The notes: generated by a model from the sequence alone, not told the origin. A stretch of 64,000 nt of DNA from an uncultured Lachnospiraceae bacterium (GCA_902799015.1 CADBZI010000011.1:1-64000), one strand, 5' to 3'. Positions 35,396-45,904 are shown, counted from the stretch's first letter. A program made the numbers and translations.

Positions 35396-36115
35396 TCAGC
35401 CTGTTTCCTCCATACGATCTTTGCGATCGCTGATTCCCCCGAGCAGGTCATGCAGGATCTTAAGCTCCTGCAGAATCTCCGCACGCCTTCTTACTCCACG
35501 CTCTCCGGACGCCTTTTCCAGCGACTGCAGATTCTTCTGATAGATTCCGCGCTGCCAGTGAAGATATCCGACCCATTCTGCAGGCTTATCCCGCATCAGG
35601 CACGGCCCGTATCTGGCCTTCGTATCGTCCAGCTGCATGCTGCCGGAAACGCATTTCATCATCTGATAATACTTACCCTCTTCCAGAACCATCTTCTCCT
35701 GCGTGATCCTCCATCCGGAACGCTCCAGATACCTTCGGACAGAAGGAATCTCGGACTGGGGCTGAAGAACCAGCTCTTTCACCTGAGAGCACAGATTCTC
35801 TCTCTGCTCCAGAATCCGTACACACAAAGCACCGCCCATGCCGGCAATCAGAATGGTATCAGCCTCTGTCTCGCCAAGTGCCTTAAGGCCGTCGGAGAGG
35901 CGTGTCTGGATCCGGTCCTCCAGATGATGCTCCCGGATGTGCTCCCTGGCCCGGTTCAGCGGTCCCGGATTCACGTCCATTGCCACCGCGGACGGGATCC
36001 TTCCTGTCTCTGCCAGATAGACCGGAACGAATCCATGATCCGTTCCGATATCCGCAAGCCGGTTTCCCTCCGTCACCAATGAGGCAACCATCTGCAACCG
36101 CTGTGACAGAATCAT
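35396..36115 (-). CDS. trmK: tRNA (adenine(22)-N1)-methyltransferase
   Basis: A 239-residue SAM-dependent enzyme that methylates A22 of tRNAs. The SAM-binding motif I is VTEGNRLADIGTDHGFVPVY and the catalytic-loop motif is ILIAGMGGALCVRIL. The C-terminal coiled region is typical of the YqfN/TrmK group. The start at 36115 (MILSQRLQMVASLV) is supported by homology; GGAGGAAGG lies about 13 bases upstream, longer than usual. It normally follows rpoD in Firmicutes; here it follows dnaG directly after 133 bases with no rpoD. It lies 88 bases before feoAB. Confidence 0.9.
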   Translation of the reverse strand: MILSQRLQMVASLVTEGNRLADIGTDHGFVPVYLAETGRIPSAVAMDVNPGPLNRAREHIREHHLEDRIQTRLSDGLKALGETEADTILIAGMGGALCVRILEQRENLCSQVKELVLQPQSEIPSVRRYLERSGWRITQEKMVLEEGKYYQMMKCVSGSMQLDDTKARYGPCLMRDKPAEWVGYLHWQRGIYQKNLQSLEKASGERGVRRRAEILQELKILHDLLGGISDRKDRMEETG

Positions 36116-36151
36116 ATGTCTGTAACTTCCTCCTTCCTCCCGCAGCATTCG

Positions 36152-36190
36152 AGAACGCCAACGGCGTTCTTGCCGCACCGCGCTCGGTGC
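36152..36190. repeat. Twin hairpin repeat between trmK and dnaG
   Basis: AGAACGCC/GGCGTTCT (36152-36170) and GCACCG/CGGTGC (36175-36190) form two adjacent stem-loops. A 15-base segment (CCAACGGCGTTCTTG, 36158-36172) recurs in opposite orientation at 42888-42902. It sits in the position where rpoD is normally found. Confidence 0.6.
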
Positions 36191-36248
36191 GAAGCACTTT
36201 CCGGGGAGAGCCTTTCTTCGCAGCTCCTTCTTCGGTCAGGTCAGCCAT

Positions 36249-38141
36249 TCACAGCAAAATCTGCAGGGAGCGAAGCTCCGCTTCCTGTTTCCTGCGCTGA
36301 ATAACCTGGTTAAAGTCAGAAACATTCCCTGTATCCGCAGCTGTAAATACTTTGATCAGGGTTTCCCTGACCGCCTTCTCCCTCTCTTTTCCGGAGGAAG
36401 CCTGATCCAGCGTATGAAAGATTCCCGCAACCTGGGACTGGTCCTGAGGCTCTGTAAAATGGCTCAGCACCCAAGACTCCTCCACCTTTCCCGTCTTCTC
36501 CATCTGATCATAAATAATCTCAGCCGTCCGCCCGGTAAGGCCGCCGCCAAAGTCCTGAGGCTGAACATACTGCTTCACTGTCTGGAAAATACCCGGATAA
36601 CGGCAGATGTAGTGAAGCAGCAGCTTGCGGGAGGTATCTTCTCCCTGTTCTTTGATCGTAGCGGAGCGGTTCTTCCTCGATGCGGAAGGAGGTGCCTGAA
36701 ACATCTCTCCGGTTTCCTCATCCTCATAATATCCGCTGTCGTCATATCCATACAGGGCAGCCGGATCGTACTCCATTCCGGTCGCGGGATCCTCTGTCTG
36801 CCTGGCCCGTCCAGCCGGCAGCTCTCCGCGTCCCCGGGGAGCGGGACCTGCAACCAGCCTTCTGGTGACAAGCTCCTGAAACTGTTTCCGGTCGACCATA
36901 TATTCCCTGCAGACCGCGTCAATATAGTTCTGCCGTTCCATCTCCGTCTCTAGCGCGGCGATCCGCTCTGCCGCCTGCTCATAGAAACGCGTCTTGGAAT
37001 CAGGATCGTTCAGGTCATAATCCCGTCTCGTTATCTCAATTTCAAACAGCAGCGCGTTCTGCGCCTTTTTCAGGCGGGCGGCCATCTCATCGCGCCCTGC
37101 CGAAGAGATCAGCTCATCCGGATCCTTGTACGGGTCAAGCCGGAGAATCTTCGGTGTAATCCCTGCGCGCCGCAGCATGGGAATCGCGCGCATCGCCGCT
37201 GAAACGCCTGCCTGATCCGAATCATAGCTCAGCACAACATTCTTCGTATAACGGGAAAGCAGCGCACAGTGACCCGGTGTCAGAGCGGTTCCCAGGGAAG
37301 CCACGGTGTTTGTAAAGCCGGCCTGATGCATGGAGATCACATCCATATAGCCTTCGCAGAGCACCAGGTAATCCTCCCTGGTCTTTCTCGCAAGGTTGAG
37401 CGCGTAGAGGTTCCTGCTCTTGTCAAAAAGTCTGGTCTCCGGTGAATTCAGATATTTCGGTTTGGCGTCTCCCATCACTCTTCCGCCGAATCCGATGATT
37501 CTGTTCGAGGTGTCCAGGATCGGGAACATGACCCTGTTCCAGAACTTGTCGTACATGACAGCACGTTTCTCGTCAAGATTCATCAGGCCGCTGCGCCGCA
37601 GCAGGTCATCGCTGATCCCTTTTGACTTCAGATAGCGGTAAAGACCGTCGGAGGGCGTCTTCGGGGCATAGCCGAGCGCAAACGCTTTCATGGTTTCCTC
37701 CGACAGTCCTCTTTTCGTCAGATAATCCAGGCCATTCTTTCCGGCCGGGGTTCGCAGAAGATAGTAATAATACGTTCCCGCCAGACGGTTCACTTCTAAA
37801 AGCTGCGCCCTTTCATTTCTTGCGCGTTTCTCCTCCTCGGAAACCTCCTGCTCCGGAAGCCGGATTCCCGCGCGGTCCGCCAGGTATTTGACCGCTTCGA
37901 GGAATCCCATATTGTTGTATTCCTCGATGTAAGTGATGACATTTCCGCCCCTGTGACAGCCGAAGCAATAGTACATCTGCTTTTGTCTGGAAACAGAAAA
38001 GGAAGGGGTCTTCTCATTATGAAATGGACACAGTCCGACATAACTGCTTCCGCTGCGCTTCAGAGGAACATCCTGTCCAATGACATCCACGATATCATTT
38101 GCGGAGCAAACCTGATCCAGTATGTCGTCTGAATAAAACAT
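36249..38141 (-). CDS. dnaG: DNA primase
   Basis: A 630-residue primase that makes RNA primers at the replication fork. The N-terminal zinc ribbon is LCPFHNEKTPSFS through YYCFGCHRGG; the TOPRIM domain has LVLCEGYMDVIS and VLSYDSDQAG; the C-terminal helicase-interaction domain is present. The ATG at 38141 (MFYSDDILDQVCSANDIVDV) has AGGAAGG upstream, and the dgt stop lies 13 bases away. A proline/glycine-rich linker (about 435-480) precedes the C-terminal domain. Operon order dgt-dnaG-trmK is conserved apart from the missing rpoD. Confidence 0.96.
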   Translation of the reverse strand: MFYSDDILDQVCSANDIVDVIGQDVPLKRSGSSYVGLCPFHNEKTPSFSVSRQKQMYYCFGCHRGGNVITYIEEYNNMGFLEAVKYLADRAGIRLPEQEVSEEEKRARNERAQLLEVNRLAGTYYYYLLRTPAGKNGLDYLTKRGLSEETMKAFALGYAPKTPSDGLYRYLKSKGISDDLLRRSGLMNLDEKRAVMYDKFWNRVMFPILDTSNRIIGFGGRVMGDAKPKYLNSPETRLFDKSRNLYALNLARKTREDYLVLCEGYMDVISMHQAGFTNTVASLGTALTPGHCALLSRYTKNVVLSYDSDQAGVSAAMRAIPMLRRAGITPKILRLDPYKDPDELISSAGRDEMAARLKKAQNALLFEIEITRRDYDLNDPDSKTRFYEQAAERIAALETEMERQNYIDAVCREYMVDRKQFQELVTRRLVAGPAPRGRGELPAGRARQTEDPATGMEYDPAALYGYDDSGYYEDEETGEMFQAPPSASRKNRSATIKEQGEDTSRKLLLHYICRYPGIFQTVKQYVQPQDFGGGLTGRTAEIIYDQMEKTGKVEESWVLSHFTEPQDQSQVAGIFHTLDQASSGKEREKAVRETLIKVFTAADTGNVSDFNQVIQRRKQEAELRSLQILL

Positions 38142-38154
38142 TCCGTCCTTCCTC

Positions 38155-39162
38155 TCACTCTCCCGGCCACCGCTGCGGAATAAACAGCTCTTCAAATTTT
38201 TCCACAGCGTACGGGTCTGTCATACCCGAGATATAATCGCTTACCACACGTTCCGGAGGCTCTCCCTCTTCGATCAGCCGGGTATATTCCGGAGGCATAT
38301 CCCCGATGTGCTGCTCATAATAGCCATACAGGCTGGTCAGAAGGAACGGTACCCGCTTCTCTTCTTTCTTCGCGGCACTGTTCGTGTACAGATTCTCAAA
38401 CATGAAGCTGCGCAATGACAGCATAAGCGCTTCGGTCTCCTGTGACATGCAGATCTCATTCCGATCCATACTATGATAGATGAGGTCATGCATCAGTGTA
38501 TCCAGGCGCTCCTTTGTGGTCGCTCCCAGACCCTTCCGGATCTGGTCCGGAATATCTGACTCCTTCATCAGTCCGGCCCGTTCCGCGTCATCGATATCAT
38601 GATTGATATAGGCGATCTTATCGCAGAAACGAACGATCTGTCCCTCCAGGGTGAAGGGGCGGAGATTCCATTGATGATTCAGGATGCCATCCCTGACTTC
38701 CTTTGTGAGGTTTAATCCTTTTCCATCCCGTTCCAGGCGCTCCACAACCCGCACGCTCTGCTCATAATGATGAAATCCCAGGGGGCAGATCTGATTCAGC
38801 ACTCTCTCGCCGGCATGGCCGAACGGCGTGTGCCCCAGATCGTGTCCCAGGGCAATTGCTTCCGTCAGATCATCATTGAGCAAAAGCGCTCTTGATACGG
38901 TTCTGGAAAGCTGCGATACCTCGAGTGTGTGCGTCAGCCGGGTCCGGTAATGATCGCTGACCGGAGCGATAAATACCTGTGTCTTCTGCTTCAGCCGGCG
39001 GAAGGACTTGCTGTGCAGGATCCGGTCACGGTCTCTCTGATACACCGTACGGATCTCGTCCTGTATCTCCTCACGATCTCTTCCCAGACTGTCTGCGGAA
39101 TGCGCCGCATACTTGCTCAAAGTCCGGGATTCCAGCTCCTGCGCCCGCTCCCTGATGGTCAT
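38155..39162 (-). CDS. dgt: Deoxyguanosinetriphosphate triphosphohydrolase-like protein
   Basis: A 335-residue HD-domain enzyme that hydrolyses dNTPs to deoxynucleoside and triphosphate. Metal ligands are seen in RLTHTLEVSQ, LGHDLGHTPFGHAGE and in the later DKIAYINHDIDD. The N-terminus (MTIRERAQELE-R-LS-YA) and the overall length match the short Dgt branch. AGGAGG lies 5 bases before the ATG. It starts the dgt-dnaG-trmK run and lies 55 bases downstream of the amylosucrase-like gene. Confidence 0.93.
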   Translation of the reverse strand: MTIRERAQELESRTLSKYAAHSADSLGRDREEIQDEIRTVYQRDRDRILHSKSFRRLKQKTQVFIAPVSDHYRTRLTHTLEVSQLSRTVSRALLLNDDLTEAIALGHDLGHTPFGHAGERVLNQICPLGFHHYEQSVRVVERLERDGKGLNLTKEVRDGILNHQWNLRPFTLEGQIVRFCDKIAYINHDIDDAERAGLMKESDIPDQIRKGLGATTKERLDTLMHDLIYHSMDRNEICMSQETEALMLSLRSFMFENLYTNSAAKKEEKRVPFLLTSLYGYYEQHIGDMPPEYTRLIEEGEPPERVVSDYISGMTDPYAVEKFEELFIPQRWPGE

Positions 39163-39217
39163 GGTCTTCCTCCTGATCTGCAGTCTCGTCCGCTATTTCA
39201 TCTCACTGGAGGAGACG

Positions 39218-41068
39218 TCAGAACTTTGTCATCAGCCAGGCAAAGGATCCGGCCGGGATTCCGACAGCCTTTGCCGGTCTGCTCTCTCCGGTGATCAGGT
39301 CGATATACGCTTCCTCCTCATTGACCCAGGCGGTCTCATCCCTGTCACTGAAATTGAACAGCGCGATCAGCTTCTCCTTCTCATAATACCGGCCAATGCC
39401 CAGCACATGATCATTCCAGGTTTCTACCACCCACACATCAGCCTCATCCCGGAATACCGGGTGGGAGAACCGAAGCTTCTCCAAGGTCATGATTGCCTGA
39501 AACAGCCTTCCTTGTACCGACTTTTGACTCTTCCGTTTCCTTGCCTTCTTCCAGTCCATGTTCCCGCGGTGAAGATATCTGGAGTCTTCACATTTCAGCG
39601 GATCGTCATGATAGGTGTAGTCATTTTCCTGCGCAATCTCATCCCCGGAATACAAAACCGGGATTCCGCTCTGCGTGAACAAAAATGCGTGCAGCATAAT
39701 ATCGAGGCGCAGTGCTTTCTCCAGCTTCTCTTCATTCTTCTCGTACAGCGCTGCTTCAATGCCGCACAGACTCGCCGTTGTGCCGCACAGTCTCGCATCG
39801 CCAAGCCTCGGGTCGTCGTTATACAGTTCCCCTCTGGCATCTGATTCAAACACCAATCCGCGGAAATAGTCATTCAAAAACTTCTTATGCGCGACCTCGT
39901 CAATCCCGAACTGGCTGAGGAAGGGATAATCCAACCCCCATCCGATGTCATCATGACAGCGCAGATAATTCAGAAAAGTGTATTCCTTCGGAAGCGCAAA
40001 CACCGTGCCAAGCTGATGCTTGAGCAACCGTACGTCCTTTGTCGCAACCGTATGCCAGGTGGTGGCCATCGTTGTGACATTATAAAGAATCTGGCATTCC
40101 GGTTTTTCTACCGTTCCGAAATACGGGACAACCTTGGAAGGCTCCATTACGACTTCACCAAGAAGCAGTGTCCCCGGACAGACGATCTCCGTGGCCATCC
40201 GCATAATCCTGACCAGCGTATGCACCTGCATCAGGTTCCGGCATGGCGTTCCCAACTGCTTCCAGATATAGGGAACCGCGTCCAGACGGATGATATCCAC
40301 ACCACGGTTGCACAGATACAGCATGTTATCCGTCATGTCATTGAAGACCATCGGATTCCAGTAATTCAGATCCCACTGATACGGATAGAACGTCGTCATC
40401 ACAACCTTCTCCGCCTCCGGACACCAGGAGAAGTTCCCCGGTGCAGTCGTGGGAAATACCTGCGGGACCGTTTTTTCAAACTCGTTGGGAATCGTCCAGT
40501 TGTCAAAGAAGAAGTAGCGGTCCTGATACTCTTTCTGTCCTGCTCTTGCTTTCCTGGCCCATTCATGATCCTCACTGGTGTGATTCATGACAAAGTCAAG
40601 GCACAGGCTCATACCTCTTCCATGGCAGGCATCCGCAAGGCTCTCCAGATCTTCCATCGTGCCAAGCGCGGGATCCACGCTTCTGAAGTCCGAAACCGCA
40701 TAGCCTCCGTCGCTGCGCCCCTGAGGGCTCTGAAGAAGCGGCATCAGATGCAGATAATTCACACCGCATTCCTGGATATAATCCAGATGCTTCTCCACGC
40801 CTTTCAGGTTCTTCGAGAAACACTGCGTGTACATCAGCATTCCCAGCAGACTGCCGTCCTTGTACCACGCCGGAAGCGCCTCTCTGGATTCATCCAGCCT
40901 GCGAAGCGTTTCTTTCCGCTCTGAATAGTTCCGGTACAGCATCTCAAGGAAGTAATCAAAAGCTTCCTCATCTCCGTGATAAAGCTCTCCGTAGAGCCAT
41001 TTCATCTCGTCATAATATCTTGACAGGCGTTTTGCGAATACTTCATCCCAGTTTTCTTTTATGGTCAT
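39218..41068 (-). CDS. Amylosucrase-like GH13 alpha-glucosyltransferase
   Basis: A 616-residue enzyme of the GH13 subfamily containing amylosucrase. Four conserved regions are complete: CLDFVMNHTS, GVDIIRLDAVPYIWKQ (nucleophile Asp), LLLGEVVM (acid/base Glu) and LNYLRCHDDIGWG (third Asp). The helical N-terminal domain (about 1-90) and the YLHLMPLLQSPQGRSDGGYA entry are typical. Amylosucrase makes alpha-1,4-glucan from sucrose; sucrose hydrolase or related activity cannot be excluded. There is no signal peptide, so it is cytoplasmic. AGGAGAAG precedes the ATG. Unlike the GlgX-like protein at 5757-7898, its active site is intact. Confidence 0.88.
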   Translation of the reverse strand: MTIKENWDEVFAKRLSRYYDEMKWLYGELYHGDEEAFDYFLEMLYRNYSERKETLRRLDESREALPAWYKDGSLLGMLMYTQCFSKNLKGVEKHLDYIQECGVNYLHLMPLLQSPQGRSDGGYAVSDFRSVDPALGTMEDLESLADACHGRGMSLCLDFVMNHTSEDHEWARKARAGQKEYQDRYFFFDNWTIPNEFEKTVPQVFPTTAPGNFSWCPEAEKVVMTTFYPYQWDLNYWNPMVFNDMTDNMLYLCNRGVDIIRLDAVPYIWKQLGTPCRNLMQVHTLVRIMRMATEIVCPGTLLLGEVVMEPSKVVPYFGTVEKPECQILYNVTTMATTWHTVATKDVRLLKHQLGTVFALPKEYTFLNYLRCHDDIGWGLDYPFLSQFGIDEVAHKKFLNDYFRGLVFESDARGELYNDDPRLGDARLCGTTASLCGIEAALYEKNEEKLEKALRLDIMLHAFLFTQSGIPVLYSGDEIAQENDYTYHDDPLKCEDSRYLHRGNMDWKKARKRKSQKSVQGRLFQAIMTLEKLRFSHPVFRDEADVWVVETWNDHVLGIGRYYEKEKLIALFNFSDRDETAWVNEEEAYIDLITGESRPAKAVGIPAGSFAWLMTKF

Positions 41069-41103
41069 GTGCTTCTCCTCTGGCTGAATATGTTAATAAG
41101 GCT

Positions 41104-41309
41104 TGCCTCGGCTTCAGGGCTTTTGACCCCTCTCACTCTCTTCTTTCAATGATGTACGGATTGCTGCGCTTCTTCGAAGCTCCCGCAATCCTGTGGGCAT
41201 TCGTGATCCGCTGGTTGCTTCGCAACCTGCTCCTCCCTCATGCCCACCGGGTCAACACCCCTTTCGCCTCCGGCAAGCCAACCTGCCTCGGCTTCAGGGC
41301 TTTTGACCC
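41104..41309. repeat. Repeat-rich intergenic element: 26-bp direct repeats 180 bp apart enclosing hairpins
   Basis: An identical 26-base sequence beginning TGCCTCGGCTTC occurs at 41104-41129 and 41284-41309. Between the copies lie GGATTGC/GCAATCC (41158-41164, 41185-41191) around GCTTC-TTC-GAAGC, GTGGGCAT/ATGCCCAC (41193-41200, 41240-41247) around GGTTGC-TTC-GCAACC, and TTGACCC/GGGTCAA (41123-41129, 41249-41255). No ORF of note fills this gap between the amylosucrase and nnr genes. Confidence 0.75.
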
Positions 41310-41314
41310 TTACA

Positions 41315-42811
41315 TCATATCATCAATACTTCCGGCAGGCTAGTGATCAGGTCCTGCGCTTTCATGGCCCGGCGTCCTTTTTCCATGGCGGCCTGGTCTC
41401 CTGCCAGTGCGTGTACCAGTACACCGGCTTTTGCCGCGTCTGCCGGGTCTGCTCCCTGTGCCAGGAGGCCGCCGATGATTCCGGTGAGTACGTCTCCGGA
41501 TCCGCCGCAGGCCATGCCGTCATTTCCGCTGAGGTTCATCCAGAACTGGCCGTCATGCGCGATGACGGTTCTGGCGCCCTTCATCACCGCGACGCACCCG
41601 AATGCTTCACAGCACTTTCCGGCTGCGCCGACCGGGTCAGCAGCCGTCTGGTGTGTGCTCCAGTCCTCTTCTCCGATTCCGCGAAGCAGACGGCTCATCT
41701 CTGCGGGATGCGGCGTGAGCACAACGTCGGAAGGCAGGTTTCTGATGAGTGCGGGATCCTTCGCAGCCAGATTCAGGGCGTCCGCGTCCATGATCAGTGG
41801 TCCCTTCCAGGACGACAGTACACACGAAAGGATGGAATGGCTCAGGTCACTCTGCCCGAGCCCCGGTCCGATTGCCACGGCATCCGCCCATTCCAGATGG
41901 GCGGAAACATCCCCACCCTGCGGCCATGCGCCAAAGAGTGCCTCGGGAAGTGCGGTCTGAAGAATCAGACGATTCGCCTCATCGGAGAGGATCTTCACAA
42001 GGCCGCAGCCACTGCGAAGCGCAGCGCCTCCTGCCAGGCAAGCCGCCCCAGCCATGTCCTTTGCACCGGCGATCACAAGAAGCTTTCCGTAAGTTCCCTT
42101 GTTCGCATCCGGCCTTCTTACCGGAAGCAGATCCTCCAGATCCCTGCGCTCCAGCGCATATACGGGTTCCTCCGTCCACTCCACTCCGTCATCCGTGATT
42201 CCGACATCCGCCTTCACGATCTCACCGCAGCAGTATGCCCCCGGGTACAGCATCTGCCCGAGCTTTTCGTACTGCATCGTCACTGTCAGATCCGCACGGA
42301 TGCCGCAGCCCAGGATCTGGCCGGAATCCGCGCTTACTCCTGACGGAATGTCGATGGATACGACAGGCGTATCCACCCGGTTCACGGCACTGATGACATC
42401 CGCGTACCGGCCGATGACTTCCCGTTTCAGTCCGATTCCAAATAAGGCATCCAGGATCAGATCATACCCCTTCAGAGAAGCTTCATCGGGCAGTTCCACA
42501 CCGCCGTATCTTCGATAGATCTCAGCCTGAAGCACTGTCTGCTCCGTCCTGTGATCATGCTTTCCGACAAACAGAACTCTGACCTTCTTTCCGGCAATAT
42601 GCAAAAGTCTCGCTGCGGCATACCCGTCTCCGCCATTGTTGCCGCTTCCGCAGATCACCAGGATCTTTTCCGCGTCCGGATATCTCTCCAGCACAGTATC
42701 TCTGACAGCAAGTGCCGCCCGTTCCATCAGAACGATGGACGGCATCTTGAACTGTTTGATCGTAGACGCATCACATGCCTTCATCTGGGCTGCATTCAGG
42801 AGGTATCTCAT
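41315..42811 (-). CDS. nnr: Bifunctional NAD(P)H-hydrate epimerase/ADP-dependent dehydratase
   Basis: A 498-residue metabolite-repair enzyme. The N-terminal YjeF_N epimerase domain (about 1-215) has VICGSGNNGGDGYAAARLL and IDIPSGVSAD; the C-terminal carbohydrate-kinase-like dehydratase (about 225-495) has KGTYGKLLVIAG, LTPHPAEMSRLL and GNDGMACGGSGDVLTG. Together they restore damaged NADHX/NADPHX. The ATG follows AAGGAAAAGTGAG. The region upstream holds an intergenic repeat and the enolase terminator, so the promoter is probably close to the gene. Confidence 0.95.
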   Translation of the reverse strand: MRYLLNAAQMKACDASTIKQFKMPSIVLMERAALAVRDTVLERYPDAEKILVICGSGNNGGDGYAAARLLHIAGKKVRVLFVGKHDHRTEQTVLQAEIYRRYGGVELPDEASLKGYDLILDALFGIGLKREVIGRYADVISAVNRVDTPVVSIDIPSGVSADSGQILGCGIRADLTVTMQYEKLGQMLYPGAYCCGEIVKADVGITDDGVEWTEEPVYALERRDLEDLLPVRRPDANKGTYGKLLVIAGAKDMAGAACLAGGAALRSGCGLVKILSDEANRLILQTALPEALFGAWPQGGDVSAHLEWADAVAIGPGLGQSDLSHSILSCVLSSWKGPLIMDADALNLAAKDPALIRNLPSDVVLTPHPAEMSRLLRGIGEEDWSTHQTAADPVGAAGKCCEAFGCVAVMKGARTVIAHDGQFWMNLSGNDGMACGGSGDVLTGIIGGLLAQGADPADAAKAGVLVHALAGDQAAMEKGRRAMKAQDLITSLPEVLMI

Positions 42812-42860
42812 CTCACTTTTCCTTCTTTCTTCGAACCCTTCCGCTTCTTCGGTGCTTCAT

Positions 42861-42907
42861 GCGTGCCGCTGGCACGCGGCACCGCCTCAAGAACGCCGTT
42901 GGTGTTC
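42861..42907. repeat. Twin hairpin repeat upstream of nnr
   Basis: GCGTGCC/GGCACGC (42861-42877) and GAACGCC/GGTGTTC (42891-42907, one G-U position) form two stem-loops. The minus strand shares CCAACGGCGTTCTTG and a following GAAGCAC with the element at 36152-36196, in inverted orientation. Confidence 0.6.
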
Positions 42908-42914
42908 CTGACTG

Positions 42915-42960
42915 GAATGAGAAAGACCCCGGAGCTGCACATACTACAGCCCCGGGGTCA
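42915..42960 (-). terminator. Rho-independent terminator of eno
   Basis: On the minus strand, just after the enolase stop, GACCCCGG...GCTGTAG pairs with TGCAGCTCCGGGGTC (42925-42959) in a long GC-rich stem with a 4-5 base loop, followed by TTTCTCATT. The stem is strong; the T-tract is short and interrupted. Confidence 0.75.
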
Positions 42961-43008
42961 TCTTCTTTACCGAATCATTCTATCCGGCACCCATTTAAGA
43001 TCTGCCGA

Positions 43009-44352
<1,344 letters not shown>

Positions 44353-44430
44353 TCATAATGGGTTCCCGGATCATCCGGGTCTTGTCTCTTCGGAGCGGAC
44401 ACGCGTATCCCGTATCCGGCAACGTACTTT

Positions 44431-44436
44431 ATTATA
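44431..44436 (-). promoter_or_regulatory. -10 element of the eno promoter
   Basis: A perfect TATAAT on the minus strand, about 112 bases before the enolase ATG. The -35 (around TGGCAT at 17 bases) is poor. The leader that follows contains a perfect CCCGGAT-G-ATCCGGG hairpin. The remaining 100 bases toward 44536 are AT-rich with no other clear element. Confidence 0.5.
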
Positions 44437-44536
44437 AGGCTTTTTTCTCCTGAATGCCACTACTTTCTTTTTCTTGTTTAACCTTGTCTGTGCAAGTCAC
44501 CCCCTGTGCCAGTACCTGCGGCATAACAGGGCTTTT

Positions 44537-45904
44537 TCAGAACTGAATCCATCCAAAGGCTTCCGCCACGGAGCTGACCAGGATGATCATGACAAACACA
44601 GGGCATACATAGCGGATCATAAACCGGAAGATCTTTTTTCTGCGGAAGGGCGCGCCGTCCAGCGTCACCTCCTGCTCCACGGTGTCAAGCCCCATGCGCC
44701 TTGTCACGTACAGACAGATGGCCAGAGCGGAAACCGGCATCATGAGCGAATTCGTCAGAAAATCAAAGAAATCCAGAAACTGCTTCCCGATGATGGTGAC
44801 CCCGGCCAGCGGACCGTAACCAAGGCAGGAAAGCAGCCCGAGTCCGAACATGATAATGCCTGTCGCGACTGTGCCCCATGCACGGCTCCAGCCGAATTCA
44901 TCCGCAAAGACAGCGACCGCGCACTCGGTCAGCGCGATGGCACTGGTCAGGGCCGCAAACAGAACCAGCACGAAAAACAGGATTCCAATCACTCTCCCGA
45001 ATGCCATGCTTCCAAAGATCTTCGGCATGGTAATAAACATCAGAGACGGTCCTTTGTTCAGCGCCTCCGCGTCCCCGCCGGAGAACGCAAATACAGCAGG
45101 AATGATCATCAGGGCGGCCATCACGGCGATTCCGGTGTCAAACAGCTCGACCTGCCTGGTGGAGTCCTCGATCGAAACATCTTTCTTCATATAGGATCCA
45201 AACGTAATCAGGATGCCCATCGCGATCGACAGGGAGTAAAACATCTGTCCCATCGCGGAGACAACCGTCATCCAGGAAAAATGCTCAAAGTTCGGAACCA
45301 GGAAATACTGCACGCCGGAGAGCGCGCCCTTCCTTGTGACCGAGTAAACGCAGATGATCGCAGCCAGCGCCAGCAGCATCGGCATCATAATACGCGAAAC
45401 ACGCTCTATCCCGTTCTCGACTCCCATGAAAATGATCAGCAGCACCATCCCTCCGAATACGAGAAACCAGAATACGGTTGCGGTTCCGTTGGTGATGAAG
45501 TCCGTGAAGAAATTGTCAGAGGAGATCTCTTTCAGATCCGACACGATAAACGCATAGAGATACTTACACACCCATCCGCCGATCACGGAATAATAGGGCA
45601 CGATCAGAAGCGGGATGATCGCGTTGATCCATCCTCCGGCCGTATCGAATCTGTTCTTGCCATACACCTTGAATGCACTGACAGGGCTTTTCTGGGTGGA
45701 TCGTCCGATCGCCGTTTCAGCGATGATCATGGTGTATCCGAAGGTCAGCGCCAGCACGACATAGACCAGAAGGAATACACCTCCTCCATACCTGGCGGCA
45801 AGGTACGGAAAGCGCCAGATGTTCCCCAAACCTACTGAAGCGCCGGCCGCTGCCAGCACATATCCTAATTTTCCTGAAAATGAACTCCTGTCATTCGAAT
45901 CCAA
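44537..45904 (-). CDS. Sodium-dependent transporter, NSS (SNF) family
   Basis: A 455-residue polytopic symporter of the LeuT-like neurotransmitter:sodium family, which takes up amino acids or amines with Na+. The N-terminus carries the diagnostic LAAAGASVGLGNIWRFPYLA with the Na+-binding residues; GGGVFLLVYVVLALTFGYTM follows. About 11-12 helices are visible. The frame starts at a TTG (45904), backed by GAGGAGG 8 bases upstream; no ATG lies nearby in frame. The substrate is unknown, and tryptophan, tyrosine or branched amino acids are all possible. The gene lies 30 bases downstream of the broken nucleotidyltransferase. Confidence 0.9.
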   Translation of the reverse strand: MDSNDRSSFSGKLGYVLAAAGASVGLGNIWRFPYLAARYGGGVFLLVYVVLALTFGYTMIIAETAIGRSTQKSPVSAFKVYGKNRFDTAGGWINAIIPLLIVPYYSVIGGWVCKYLYAFIVSDLKEISSDNFFTDFITNGTATVFWFLVFGGMVLLIIFMGVENGIERVSRIMMPMLLALAAIICVYSVTRKGALSGVQYFLVPNFEHFSWMTVVSAMGQMFYSLSIAMGILITFGSYMKKDVSIEDSTRQVELFDTGIAVMAALMIIPAVFAFSGGDAEALNKGPSLMFITMPKIFGSMAFGRVIGILFFVLVLFAALTSAIALTECAVAVFADEFGWSRAWGTVATGIIMFGLGLLSCLGYGPLAGVTIIGKQFLDFFDFLTNSLMMPVSALAICLYVTRRMGLDTVEQEVTLDGAPFRRKKIFRFMIRYVCPVFVMIILVSSVAEAFGWIQF

